DNA of 64,000 nt. It comes from PXAP01 sp964421595. Lineage in GTDB: Bacteria; Bacteroidota; Bacteroidia; Bacteroidales; PUMT01. The DNA lies in the NCBI GenBank assembly GCA_964421595.1, contig CAYQXY010000004.1, positions 111,339-175,338 of the forward strand, in the 5' to 3' direction. Of this stretch, positions 8,484 to 17,509 are shown piece after piece (within the stretch, counting starts at the first letter, position 1; each line of letters starts with the position of its first letter). A model generated the notes under the pieces. It worked only from the letters and a program-made list of their open reading frames with translations, was not told where the DNA came from and did no database searches. A program made the position numbers and the translations under genes.

Positions 8484-9959
8484 ATGAAACGTACAACTTT
8501 CATTATACTATTGAGTATAATTAGCATAAGCTATACCTTTGCCCAGACAGAGGAAGACGCACTCCGGTTCTCCCATAAGTTTTACGGAGCAACAGCCAGA
8601 TCTGCTGCTATGGGAGGTGCCTTTGCAGCGCTCGGAGGCGATTTTTCTACTCTCGGCTACAATCCTGCGGGTATTGGAGTTTTCCGGACAACTGAGTTTT
8701 CGTTCACTCCCTCGTTTTCCATGGATGAAATTAATACCAGGTACATGGGTACGAAGCGGTCTGAAACGGAATACAATTTCGGACTAAACAGTATTGGTTT
8801 TGTAGCAAGTTTTAATTCAGGAAGGGAAACCGGATGGGTCGGTTCGAATATTGGTTTCGGATACAACCGGTCCAATAATTTTAGCCGTAACCAGAATATC
8901 CAGGGAGTAAACCATCAGAGTTCAATGGCCGATTACTTTATGGACGGCCCATATGGCGCAGAAGGATTCTATCCCGATGAGCTTGAACCATTCTGGGAAA
9001 GACTGGCATTTGATACCTATATAATAGATACAGTTGGAGGGCCAACCTGGTATGAGACACCGGTTATGCTGGGGCAGACACAGCGCGATGTCATCAAAAC
9101 CAGCGGTCATACAGGAGAATACCTGATCTCTTTTGGTGCAAACTACAGCCACAAATTTTATCTTGGAGCCTCTTTTGGCATTGAATCTGTAAATTATGAC
9201 CGAAAATCAAGGTATACCGAAACTGATGATCTGGATCTGAGTGATTTTAATCAGTTCAGGTTTGTACGTAATCTGAATACTACAGGTACAGGATACACCT
9301 TCAAGATAGGTGCAATATTCAGGCCTGTTGAATTATTGAGGATTGGAGCAGCTGTTCACATGCCTACCTTTTATAATCTGACCGACGAATATCATCATGA
9401 AATGGAATCCTGGTTTGATACCGGTGATAATTACACGGCTGTTCCAACGAACATTAACGGCAATGCCATCGGGGCAAGGGTAAAAGACTATTCCATGACA
9501 ACACCCTTCAGGGCAATCGGGGGTCTGGGGATTATGTTGCCCGGCCAGTTAGGTGTAATCAGTGTAGATTACGAATATATCGACTATACAATGATGAGAC
9601 TTCGGGAAACTGACGGCGGATATGATTTTGATAATGAAAATCAGGTGATCAGGAATGTCTACCGTCAGACAGGCAATCTGAAAGCGGGTGCTGAGATCAA
9701 GCTCGGAACGTTTATGTTAAGAGGCGGGTACGCCCTTTATGGCAGTCCTTTTGCTTCCGGGCAGATGAATGAAGATGCCGGATTTGAGACCTATTCTGCA
9801 GGTTTTGGTTTCAGGGACAGGAATTTTTATATGGACCTAGGGTATGTAATGACAATGCAGGACAGGAATTATCTTCTTTATGATTATGCTGGTATGCAGC
9901 CGGCACTTGGCAAAGGCACCAACAACAGGTTTCTTGTTACGGTAGGATTCCGGTTTTAA
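8484..9959 (+). CDS. Outer membrane protein, OmpP1/FadL/TodX-like
   Basis: 491 residues with a signal peptide cleaved near TFAQ. The N-terminus RFSHKFYGATARSAAMGGAFAALGGDFSTLGYNPAGIG is the hatch-like motif of the FadL/OmpP1 family (AMGGA..ALG.D...YNPAG). The rest shows alternating beta-barrel strands, ending with an aromatic C-terminus (TVGFRF). Members carry hydrophobic substrates across the outer membrane; Bacteroidota homologues are often labelled hemin receptor without proof. Likely monocistronic, closed by the terminator at 9997-10038. Substrate unknown. Confidence 0.85.
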   Translation: MKRTTFIILLSIISISYTFAQTEEDALRFSHKFYGATARSAAMGGAFAALGGDFSTLGYNPAGIGVFRTTEFSFTPSFSMDEINTRYMGTKRSETEYNFGLNSIGFVASFNSGRETGWVGSNIGFGYNRSNNFSRNQNIQGVNHQSSMADYFMDGPYGAEGFYPDELEPFWERLAFDTYIIDTVGGPTWYETPVMLGQTQRDVIKTSGHTGEYLISFGANYSHKFYLGASFGIESVNYDRKSRYTETDDLDLSDFNQFRFVRNLNTTGTGYTFKIGAIFRPVELLRIGAAVHMPTFYNLTDEYHHEMESWFDTGDNYTAVPTNINGNAIGARVKDYSMTTPFRAIGGLGIMLPGQLGVISVDYEYIDYTMMRLRETDGGYDFDNENQVIRNVYRQTGNLKAGAEIKLGTFMLRGGYALYGSPFASGQMNEDAGFETYSAGFGFRDRNFYMDLGYVMTMQDRNYLLYDYAGMQPALGKGTNNRFLVTVGFRF

Positions 9960-9996
9960 GCAACAGATAGGTTGAGTTAAGGATTTTTAATCAAGT

Positions 9997-10038
9997 CCGG
10001 CCTTACATGGAGATCCCATGAAAGGCCGGTTTTTTTTT
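9997..10038 (+). terminator. Intrinsic terminator after the FadL-like gene
   Basis: Outer stem CCGGCCTT / AAGGCCGG with an inner CATGG / CCATG stem, followed by nine T residues. Confidence 0.9.
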
Positions 10039-10080
10039 ATACCTGCAGTACATGAATTAACACTGATTCTTTTAAGATGT

Positions 10081-10140
10081 AAGCAGGATATTCAATGCTC
10101 AATACTGACCCCGATGCAAAACTTCCCGGGGATCCTGCTT
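10081..10140. other. Nested inverted-repeat element (possible structured RNA)
   Basis: Outer perfect 9-bp arms AAGCAGGAT (10081-10089) and ATCCTGCTT (10132-10140) enclose an inner CCCCG / CGGGG stem (10109-10113, 10127-10131) with loop ATGCAAAACTTCC. The inner part is nearly repeated at 37400-37420. It lies in the 306-bp gap between the FadL-like and WbqC genes, which otherwise shows nothing recognisable. Confidence 0.45.
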
Positions 10141-10265
10141 AAGCGGGACTCGATATTCACCCTGAATGAAACCGAGGCATCACCGTTTTAATACCCGTAT
10201 TGTAAAGTTCTTTTGACATACGGATATGGTATCATCACTTACTTCTGTTATAATCAATATTCAAT

Positions 10266-10925
10266 TTAGCAGGTATATGTATCCCTAATGGAGTGCAGAA
10301 TATTTACTGAATCTGGTCCTGTATTAAAAAGAAGGTCAAGGATGCTCATGCCCCCGATAAATCCCAGCTTTTCCTGAAAAACCTGCGTATATAAGGAGTC
10401 CCCGAAGGGTAGTGCATTAGTGCCTGGCCATCTTTTCGGATGGAAAATGTCTCTCGCATCCGTTATTCCTGATAAAGGAGATTTCTGGTAAGACTCTGTA
10501 TAAACAGGATTGGCCGGAATATTCAAAATATCCAGTAATGTATTCAGTATAGTTGTATTCATGTCAAGCAGCCAATCATATCTCAATTCAAAGAAAGGCA
10601 TGATATCGTCAATATAGTACTCAAAGAAAGGTGCCGATCTGTAGGCTGACTCAATTGAAACACGGTGCAGCTTTTGCCACTTATAGCTGTAATCGGGCCT
10701 CACCTCGCTGATGAGGGTTTTGCAGCCTTTGTTTCTCTTTACCGGAATTACCAGGGGGAGAATACCATTGGCCGAAACTATGCAGCATCTGTTGCGGAAG
10801 CTTTGCTTACAATAGTTTTCATGCTTCTCTAACAGTATATCCTGTCTTCCTGATATGCAAGCCATGTAAGGTAAGGGTGGGAAGTATGCTGTTGACAGCA
10901 GGATGGCAGATGAATGAAGGTTCAT
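10266..10925 (-). CDS. WbqC family protein
   Basis: 219 residues matching the WbqC-like family: N-terminal LLSTAYFPPLPYMACI, a central CCIVSANGILPLVIPVKRNKG followed by W-x-H-R-x-S-I-x-S-A-Y-R-S-A-P-F-F-E-Y, and C-terminal LPYxQVFxEKLGFIGGMSILDLLFN-like ending. The family is found in O-antigen clusters and near signal peptidase genes; its biochemical role is uncertain. In many Bacteroidales it follows dapB-lepB-lepB directly. Here the two lepB genes and dapB lie 4 kb away on the same strand, separated by a small membrane gene and two plus-strand redox genes. Complete. Confidence 0.8.
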   Translation of the reverse strand: MNLHSSAILLSTAYFPPLPYMACISGRQDILLEKHENYCKQSFRNRCCIVSANGILPLVIPVKRNKGCKTLISEVRPDYSYKWQKLHRVSIESAYRSAPFFEYYIDDIMPFFELRYDWLLDMNTTILNTLLDILNIPANPVYTESYQKSPLSGITDARDIFHPKRWPGTNALPFGDSLYTQVFQEKLGFIGGMSILDLLFNTGPDSVNILHSIRDTYTC

Positions 10926-10935
10926 TATAAATCAA

Positions 10936-10971
10936 TTTTAAAATGCCTGCTATGAAGCAGGCATTTTAAAA
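10936..10971 (-). terminator. Hairpin terminator between the small membrane gene and the WbqC gene
   Basis: Perfect 15-bp stem TTTTAAAATGCCTGC / GCAGGCATTTTAAAA with a 6-nt loop. The A/T-rich base can serve either strand; the upstream minus-strand gene ends at 11028. Confidence 0.8.
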
Positions 10972-11027
10972 ATAAAAGCAATATATACAGGTTATGCCTG
11001 ACCATTTGATCAGGTGAACCGGCCAAA

Positions 11028-11540
11028 TTACTGCTTATTTGGTTTCAGTATCAGCATTGCATACAATGCAAATACTGAAGCGGTCAGTAACTGTATCCAG
11101 ATCGGGATCGATACAAGTGGTGAATTGATCAGGGCAAACTGAAGCAACCCGATCTTCACGGCATAGTATCCGAGCTTACTCAAAACTATACTGAAAAATA
11201 CTGAAGTAAAGACATTCTTGAAATGTTTTGACAGCTCATAAAATAAGTAAACATTCAGGGCCAGTTCAGCTGACATCAGCAGAGCTTTAAGGAAAACGGG
11301 ATGGGCTGAGAACATAAAAGAGAATATCGGTAATGCTACTGCCATCGCATAAGCATTCTTTTTATTTGTATGCACCAATGCAAGTACAAGCATAATTCTC
11401 ATTGGTTCCACGAAGAAGACGGGGAAGCTCATTAAATGGGCCACAGCAGGAGCAAACAAAATGACAATTACAGCCATAATGTCAACAAGCAATGTGGTGA
11501 TGGTCTCACGGTTTAAACTTAACACGACCGAATTTTTCAT
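11028..11540 (-). CDS. Multi-pass membrane protein, ECF-transporter S-component-like
   Basis: 170 residues from the chosen start (MKNSVVLSLNRETITTL); an upstream in-frame ATG at 11600 would add a polar 20-residue tail and sits almost on the predicted transcription start, so 11540 is preferred. Five or six hydrophobic segments with a PVFFVEPMRIMLVLALVH loop and short connecting loops resemble small substrate-binding membrane subunits of energy-coupling-factor transporters. No EcfA or EcfT is nearby, so the assignment is tentative. Plain hypothetical membrane protein is the safe name. Confidence 0.55.
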   Translation of the reverse strand: MKNSVVLSLNRETITTLLVDIMAVIVILFAPAVAHLMSFPVFFVEPMRIMLVLALVHTNKKNAYAMAVALPIFSFMFSAHPVFLKALLMSAELALNVYLFYELSKHFKNVFTSVFFSIVLSKLGYYAVKIGLLQFALINSPLVSIPIWIQLLTASVFALYAMLILKPNKQ

Positions 11541-11611
11541 AATCAGACTTTTAGTTTTCGATTTACTGTTATCTATTTCACAGGGACTGTTTCTTTTCAT
11601 ATATTTACATT

Positions 11612-11619
11612 CAAAAATA
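11612..11619 (-). promoter_or_regulatory. -7 element for the small membrane gene
   Basis: TATTTTTG on the minus strand (TAnnTTTG), giving a leader of about 65 nt to the ATG at 11540 but almost none to 11600. Confidence 0.45.
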
Positions 11620-11766
11620 AGTAAAATTTAATATTTTTCATTGGTATTAATAAAATCTTTTTTGCAGGTATGTTGATTAACCGGTTTTACCTGCCGGCAT
11701 TTTTCCAGATTAATCAAATTTTTAAAAATATATAATAAATATAATCACAAATTAAACTGTGTAATT

Positions 11767-12690
11767 ATGAAGAGACGCGAATTCTTGTGGAAATCAGCAG
11801 GTGCAGGATTTGTTGCAGGTTCGGCCCTGTCGTTTACCGGATTTTCCAGCCTTTTTGGAAGCGAACTTAACTCAAACCAGTCTCCCTATGATCTGGTTGC
11901 AGTAAGAGGAGGCGAACCCGATGTCATGTTTGACCGTGCAATCGCTGCGATGGGTGGTATGCAAAATTTTGTCAAACCGAACCAGTCAGTACTTGTCAAA
12001 CCAAATATTGGATGGGACGTTATCCCCGAAAGGGGGGCAAATACAAATCCTGGTCTTGTCAAGAGGGTAATTGAGCACTGCTTTCAGGCCGGTGCCAGTG
12101 AAGTTTTTGTTTTTGACCATACTTGTGATAACTGGCGGAGAAGTTATGAAAACAGTGGTATAGAGGCAGTTGTAAATGCTGCAGGAGCGCGGATATTGCC
12201 CGGAAATGATATAAGCCTTTACAGAAATGTGACTGTTCCCGGCGGCCGGCAACTGAAAGAGGCAATGGTGCATGAGCAGGTACTTAATGCCGATGTTTTT
12301 ATAAATATTCCTGTATTGAAGCATCATGGCGGAGCACAGGTGACAATCTCAATGAAAAATCTTATGGGGATTATATGGGACCGGCAATGGTGGCACAGAA
12401 ATGATCTTCAGCAGTGTATAGCCGATTTCGGTACTTATCGTAAACCCGACCTTAACATTGTCGATGCCTACAGGGTAATGATGCAAAACGGTCCCCGCGG
12501 AGTTTCTGAAGATGATATTGTATTGATGAAATCACTGATCATTTCGCGTGATATGGTTGCTGCCGACTCTGCTGCTGCACGTCTGTTTGGAACTACTCCC
12601 GAGCAGATAGGACATATCCGGCTGGGGCATGAAATGGGTATTGGCAACATGGAGCTTGAGAAACAATCAATCCACAGGATAGTGGTTTGA
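11767..12690 (+). CDS. DUF362 domain protein with Tat signal
   Basis: 307 residues. The N-terminus MKRREFLWKSAGAGFVAGSA is a typical twin-arginine signal. The body matches DUF362: VLVKPNIGWD, SEVFVFDHT, then VFINIPVLKHHGGAQVTISMKNLMGII and SLIISRDMVAADSAAARLFG. DUF362 proteins are often fused or linked to 4Fe-4S ferredoxin domains, but their reaction is unknown. Export by Tat implies folding with a cofactor in the cytoplasm. The next plus-strand gene, 419 bp downstream, is a membrane polyferredoxin, a plausible electron partner. Complete. Confidence 0.8.
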   Translation: MKRREFLWKSAGAGFVAGSALSFTGFSSLFGSELNSNQSPYDLVAVRGGEPDVMFDRAIAAMGGMQNFVKPNQSVLVKPNIGWDVIPERGANTNPGLVKRVIEHCFQAGASEVFVFDHTCDNWRRSYENSGIEAVVNAAGARILPGNDISLYRNVTVPGGRQLKEAMVHEQVLNADVFINIPVLKHHGGAQVTISMKNLMGIIWDRQWWHRNDLQQCIADFGTYRKPDLNIVDAYRVMMQNGPRGVSEDDIVLMKSLIISRDMVAADSAAARLFGTTPEQIGHIRLGHEMGIGNMELEKQSIHRIVV

Positions 12691-12714
12691 TTATAAATTG
12701 CTTTTTTTCAACAG

Positions 12715-12962
12715 CAAAAAAAAGTGCCGCGCTTACGGAAAATGGTTAAAAATCAAAGAATTTTTTCTAAAAACCGTGAACTCGCTGCGTTTAACTTTTT
12801 ACTTTTTTTCTGCAGCACAAAAAAGTAAACAAAAAAGTGCCGCACTACGGTAAAAGGCTAAAAATCAAACCTTTTTCCAAAAAACAGTTAACTCGCTGCG
12901 CTCAGACAGAACGGTTTTCTTAACGGAAAAAACTTTGATTTTCTTAACGCCTTTTTCCTGAG
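12715..12962. repeat. Imperfect direct and inverted repeat cluster in a 419-bp intergenic region
   Basis: Two direct units start at AAAAAAGTGCCGC (12717 and 12831) and end with AACTCGCTGCG (to 12789 and 12900), each with an internal TAAAAATCAAA. A third, inverted relative lies at 12911-12958 (TTTGATTTTCTTAACGCCTTTTTCC on the plus strand pairs with the direct units). Between the direct units TTACTTTTTT and AAAAAAGTAA form a hairpin around TCTGCAGCAC. No ORF or transposase is present. It looks like a remnant of a dispersed palindromic intergenic element. Confidence 0.6.
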
Positions 12963-13109
12963 GTGGGGGAAAACCGTTACATGATTTAAATAATGCTGAA
13001 TTTATAATTTTCCGGACTTAATTGTGATCAAACCGCTCAAAGAAGAAATGCAGTTGTTGAAAAAAAGTGACAGCCCATGCGGCCTTGAGCACATAATTAA
13101 TTTAATATA

Positions 13110-14705
13110 ATGAACCTGAAACTTCTTAAACCCCTGAGAGTCATAGTATCTCTATTTTTTCTCGTTGTGGCTGCATTAATCTTTCTGGATTTCAGACACG
13201 AGTTCTCTGAAGGTTTTATATCGTCATTTTTATTCCTTCAGTTTGCTCCTTCGGTAATAAAAGTATTGCAGGTGCTGACTTTTTCAGCAATGGGGTTTAT
13301 AATTATCCTGATACTGACAATTCTGTTTGGAAGGATTTATTGTTCAACCATTTGTCCGCTGGGGATTTTTCAGGATGCCATATCATGGATTTCAATAAAA
13401 TTACGCAGGAAGAGATGGCCATACAAATTTTCTGCACCTCATAATGTACTTCGGTATTCGTTACTCGGACTAACAATTATATTTCTTGTGTTTGGGAGCA
13501 TCCTCTTACTGAACCTTCTTGACCCGTATAGTAATTTTGGCAGATTTGTGACATATTTTGCAACTCCTGCAGTTGTTGAGGCCAATAACCTGTTGTCTCC
13601 GGTACTGACCTCCCGGGGTATATATTCGGTTTTCCCGGTTAGTATTCCCTCATTACGCTGGGAGATCATTCTTTTTCCTGCCCTGATGCTTGGATTGGTT
13701 CTCTGGTTATCATTTAAATATGGAAGGCTTTATTGCAACACCGTATGTCCTGTCGGCAACCTGCTGGGGTATGTATCGAATTTTTCCTTTTTCCGTATAT
13801 ATATTGATGAGAATTCATGTACCAGATGTGGCCGTTGCGACCGGATATGCAAATCTTCCTGTATAAGCTTCAGGGAGGGGGAGGTCGATTTTTCACGTTG
13901 CGTTGCATGTTATAATTGTTTGTCTGTTTGTCCGGACAATGCAATTAAATATTCGCGTGAATATAAAACCAAACCGGCCAGAATTCCGGTAATCAAGCCT
14001 GGCGGGAAATTAGATGGTGCAGGCGAATCAAAACGCAATTTTTTACTTAGCTCACTGATTTTATTATTTGGAGTCAGCCGATTTACAAAGGTTGCCGCCA
14101 GTGACGTGCCGAAACCTGAGCAGGAAACAAAAATCCCTGAAGAAAAAAACTACCCTGTCTCGCCACCGGGTTCAATATCCATAGCTGATTTCAATAAAGC
14201 GTGCACAGCCTGTACTTTATGTGTCAGTGCCTGTCCGACTCATGTACTTCAGCCTTCGCTGCTTGAATATGGTGTTGGCGGATTTCTGCAGCCAAGGCTG
14301 GACTTCCGGGCCGGTTTCTGCAACTTTGATTGTACACGTTGTGGTGATGTGTGTCCTACCGGTGCAATTTTGCCCCTGGAAACAGATAAGAAGCATGTAA
14401 CCCAGGTAGGAGTGGTTAAGTTCGAAAGGGAGAATTGTGTTGTATATACTGACAATACATCCTGTGGCGCATGTTCTGAACATTGTCCGACAAGAGCCTG
14501 TGATATGGTACCTTATATTGGCGAACTGACAATACCTGAAGTGGATGAATCAACCTGTATTGGCTGTGGGGCATGCGAATACATTTGTCCCACCCGGCCG
14601 TACCGGGCAATTTATGTAGACGGTAATCCGCGTCATGAAACGGCTGACAGGCCAACTACCGAAAAAGTTGATGTGGAAGTGGATTTTGAAGACTTTCCCT
14701 TCTGA
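13110..14705 (+). CDS. Membrane-bound polyferredoxin (NapH/CcoG-like N-terminus, multiple 4Fe-4S clusters)
   Basis: 531 residues. Four or five transmembrane helices lie in the first ~220 residues, with two NapH/MauN-type CxxxCP motifs (YCSTICPLG near 78, YCNTVCPVG near 209). Ferredoxin motifs follow: CTRCGRCDRIC, CVACYNCLSVCP, CTACTLCVSACP, a CTRCGDVCP set, CGACSEHCP and CIGCGACEYICP. These predict about six 4Fe-4S clusters. Such proteins pass electrons from the quinone pool or flavin donors to periplasmic or membrane partners. The preceding Tat-exported DUF362 protein is the obvious candidate partner, though not proven. A second hydrophobic segment near 310 (FLLSSLILLFG) may place the last clusters outside. 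Complete. Confidence 0.8.
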   Translation: MNLKLLKPLRVIVSLFFLVVAALIFLDFRHEFSEGFISSFLFLQFAPSVIKVLQVLTFSAMGFIIILILTILFGRIYCSTICPLGIFQDAISWISIKLRRKRWPYKFSAPHNVLRYSLLGLTIIFLVFGSILLLNLLDPYSNFGRFVTYFATPAVVEANNLLSPVLTSRGIYSVFPVSIPSLRWEIILFPALMLGLVLWLSFKYGRLYCNTVCPVGNLLGYVSNFSFFRIYIDENSCTRCGRCDRICKSSCISFREGEVDFSRCVACYNCLSVCPDNAIKYSREYKTKPARIPVIKPGGKLDGAGESKRNFLLSSLILLFGVSRFTKVAASDVPKPEQETKIPEEKNYPVSPPGSISIADFNKACTACTLCVSACPTHVLQPSLLEYGVGGFLQPRLDFRAGFCNFDCTRCGDVCPTGAILPLETDKKHVTQVGVVKFERENCVVYTDNTSCGACSEHCPTRACDMVPYIGELTIPEVDESTCIGCGACEYICPTRPYRAIYVDGNPRHETADRPTTEKVDVEVDFEDFPF

Positions 14706-14727
14706 TCATCTTCTGTCAGTTACAATA

Positions 14728-16122
14728 TTAATTGGTGCCTGAAAACATTCTGTTCCAGCGAATCCTGTTTAAGCCTGAGCGGGTCCTGTCCAGTGATAAC
14801 CAGATAAATACTGGTCGGCCAACAACGTGATCTTCAGGGACAAAGCCCCAGAACCTTGAATCGAGAGAGTTGTGACGGTTATCGCCAACAAGAAAATAGT
14901 AATCCATTTTAAAGGTATAATTCCCCGCTTTTTCCCCATTAATTAAAACTTCATCGCCAGTTACTTCGACCTGGTTGAGTTCGTAAGCCTCTATAACTCT
15001 TTGGTATATGGAGATGTTACCTGCATCTATGGTTACTGTAGCGCCATTGGCAGGGATTACAAGCGGGCCAAAATTATCTTCATTCCAAGGATAGGCGGGA
15101 TCGTGAGGAAATACAGCCCGGGAGAAGTTCCCGGCTGGATTTTCCCATTTGGTAACAGAAACTACATTCCTGAAGTTTTTCAGGTTTTCAACATTAGCCT
15201 GAGTAAGCGGAATATAGTATTCCGGAGGCGTACCTCCGATATCATTTGCATATATATCCAGCCTTTCAAGTGCCCTGACGTTAAGCGGGGTGCCATCTGT
15301 GCGGACTATGTATTGATATTGCAGGTGCTCCAGTCCGCCATCCATTGATTGACCGTTTATAAACACTTCACCGCTTCTGATTTCAAGAGTATCACCGGGT
15401 ATCGCAATGCAACGTTTAATATAATTGTCCCTTTTATCAACCGGCCTTGCAATTCTGGTATAGTTTTGATCAAGGTAGCTTCTTGCTTCTGAGTTATAAA
15501 AACCCTGATCGTTTGTTTCTGATCCGGCAAACATATCCCGTTCCTGGAGTTCATGTGCCAGCTGTCTGACTATTCCATAATAGCTTTGTGTCTGCATTTC
15601 CAGGATTACAGTATCTCCTTCGGGGAAATTGAATACCACTATATGGTTATTATCTATTTCGGTTAAGCCAGCAAGTCTTTTGTAGGGCCAGCTTATCCAT
15701 TCGACATATGATCTGCTTGAGCTTGTAAGTGGGAGGGTATGGTGAGCGAAAGGAAAAGAAACCGGTGTATTCGGGATCCTCGGTCCATAACTTAACTTGC
15801 TTACAAAAAGGTGGTCGCCAATAAGAAGATCCTTTTCCATCGAACCGGTAGGAATTTTATAATTCTGGAAAAAGAATATATTTATAAATGTTACTGCTAT
15901 GACTGCATATATAAGGGCGTCTATCCATTCGACGAAAGTGCTGTTATTCCCTTCACGTTTTTTCCAGAATGACCAGTTTACTTTTCTGCTGATATATATA
16001 TCATAAATAACAGGCAGGCCGATTAACAGCCAGTAGTTACCAAGCCATATAACCCAGATCAGGTATGCCAGTGACACTAGTACATACTTGATCATTAGGG
16101 CGTGTTTTTTAAAGAATTCCAT
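14728..16122 (-). CDS. lepB: Signal peptidase I, paralogue 1
   Basis: Cleaves Sec signal peptides at the periplasmic face of the inner membrane. 464 residues, longer than E. coli LepB. Transmembrane helices at about 10-40 and 66-86 precede the catalytic serine S94 in KIPTGSMEKDLL; the general-base lysine is K236 in DNYIKRCIAIPGD. The C-terminal family box GDNRHNSLDSRFWGFVPEDH is intact. Convergent with the polyferredoxin gene (22 bp apart). It follows a second lepB by 35 bp and dapB upstream, forming one minus-strand unit. Confidence 0.92.
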   Translation of the reverse strand: MEFFKKHALMIKYVLVSLAYLIWVIWLGNYWLLIGLPVIYDIYISRKVNWSFWKKREGNNSTFVEWIDALIYAVIAVTFINIFFFQNYKIPTGSMEKDLLIGDHLFVSKLSYGPRIPNTPVSFPFAHHTLPLTSSSRSYVEWISWPYKRLAGLTEIDNNHIVVFNFPEGDTVILEMQTQSYYGIVRQLAHELQERDMFAGSETNDQGFYNSEARSYLDQNYTRIARPVDKRDNYIKRCIAIPGDTLEIRSGEVFINGQSMDGGLEHLQYQYIVRTDGTPLNVRALERLDIYANDIGGTPPEYYIPLTQANVENLKNFRNVVSVTKWENPAGNFSRAVFPHDPAYPWNEDNFGPLVIPANGATVTIDAGNISIYQRVIEAYELNQVEVTGDEVLINGEKAGNYTFKMDYYFLVGDNRHNSLDSRFWGFVPEDHVVGRPVFIWLSLDRTRSGLNRIRWNRMFSGTN

Positions 16123-16157
16123 TGGATCGATTGATTTTGTTATAAATTGGCCTAAAG

Positions 16158-17498
16158 TTAGTCAATGCTTTTGAACATTCTGTCCCACCTGATGTTTTTG
16201 GGAAATTTTCTCTCATAGTCTAATGACAACCATATCATCACAGCTTTGCCAACAACATGATCTTCCGGGACAAAACCCCAGAATCTTGAATCAGCTGAAT
16301 TATGGCGGTTATCTCCGAGCACAAAGTAATAATCCATGCCAAATCTGTAGCTGTTTGTCAAGTCACCGTTAATAAATATTTTATCTTCCCTGATCTCAAG
16401 GTCATTCCCTTCATACAGGGTGATTATGCGATGGTAGAGAGGAAGGTTGTCAAGGCTGAGTTCCACTTCAGTATCTTTTCCGGGAACTACCAGTGGTCCG
16501 TAATTGTCCTCATTCCAGCTAAAATTACGGTGATAGGGAAATATAGTATGGATGCCCGAATAAGGATTCCTGTTCTCAAACCTGTCTACAGAAATTACAT
16601 TAGGAAGTCCATTGACTCTGCCAGTCAAGCTTGCTGTCAGCGGTATTTCATAGAGTGACCGACCTTCATTATATTTTGTGTCTGACACTGAAAGTCCCAG
16701 TTCATTGAACTTTTCATCTTCAATAACCGAGCCGTCTGTCTGGACAAAATAATCGTGTTGCAACTGATCACTTTCATTATTATGTATTCCGTTAACAAAC
16801 AGTTTTCCTCCTGAAATCCTTATTTCATCACCAGGAACACCAACACATCTTTTTATGTAATTCTCCCTTTTGTCGACAGGTCTTCTTATAAGATCAAACT
16901 CTTCATGAATGAATTCCCGCCCATACTGTCTGACCAGGGCATAATAACTCTGGTCAGGATACTGAACAACAACAGTGTCACCTTCCGGAAAGTTAAATAC
17001 AATTATATCATTTTTCTTTACATAAGAAATCCCGTTCAGCCTTTTAAAAGGCATCTTTATCCATTCCAGGTAGGAGGGGACCTTTCTCGTGAAAGGCATA
17101 GTGTGATGGGCAAATGGGAATGAGAGCGGGGTATTTGGGAGTTTGGGGCCATAGGCAACCTTGCTGACGAACAGATAATCGCCAACCATCAATGATCTTT
17201 CCATTGATGAAGTCGGTATTGAATAGGCTTCAACAAAAAAGATGCGTATCAGTGCTGCAACAATTACCCCAAAGACCAATGCATCGATCCATTCAATAAT
17301 AAACCGGTTTTTTATAATCCCTTCACGTTTCCAGAAACGCCAGGCTATTTTTTTAGTGATAAATATATCGAATATCACAGGCACTCCAATTAAAAACCAC
17401 AGGTTTTCAAGCCACAATACCCATAAAGTGTAAATGAGTGAAGTTATTAAAAACAGAATTATTGAAGGCTTAACAAACCTTTTCAGGCCATGATCCAT
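16158..17498 (-). CDS. lepB: Signal peptidase I, paralogue 2
   Basis: 446 residues, similar end to end to the downstream neighbour. Two N-terminal helices, then the catalytic serine S98 in SIPTSSMERSLMVGDYLF and lysine K216 in ENYIKRCVGVPGD. The box GDNRHNSADSRFWGFVPEDH is intact, so both copies should be active. Tandem LepB next to dapB is common in Bacteroidales; the division of labour is unknown. Starts 11 bp after the dapB stop, so probably co-transcribed. Confidence 0.92.
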   Translation of the reverse strand: MDHGLKRFVKPSIILFLITSLIYTLWVLWLENLWFLIGVPVIFDIFITKKIAWRFWKREGIIKNRFIIEWIDALVFGVIVAALIRIFFVEAYSIPTSSMERSLMVGDYLFVSKVAYGPKLPNTPLSFPFAHHTMPFTRKVPSYLEWIKMPFKRLNGISYVKKNDIIVFNFPEGDTVVVQYPDQSYYALVRQYGREFIHEEFDLIRRPVDKRENYIKRCVGVPGDEIRISGGKLFVNGIHNNESDQLQHDYFVQTDGSVIEDEKFNELGLSVSDTKYNEGRSLYEIPLTASLTGRVNGLPNVISVDRFENRNPYSGIHTIFPYHRNFSWNEDNYGPLVVPGKDTEVELSLDNLPLYHRIITLYEGNDLEIREDKIFINGDLTNSYRFGMDYYFVLGDNRHNSADSRFWGFVPEDHVVGKAVMIWLSLDYERKFPKNIRWDRMFKSID

Positions 17499-17509
17499 AA
17501 TATGTATTA

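Noticed and set aside
12715..12962. Insertion sequence
   Set aside because: No transposase ORF or clear terminal repeats with target duplication.
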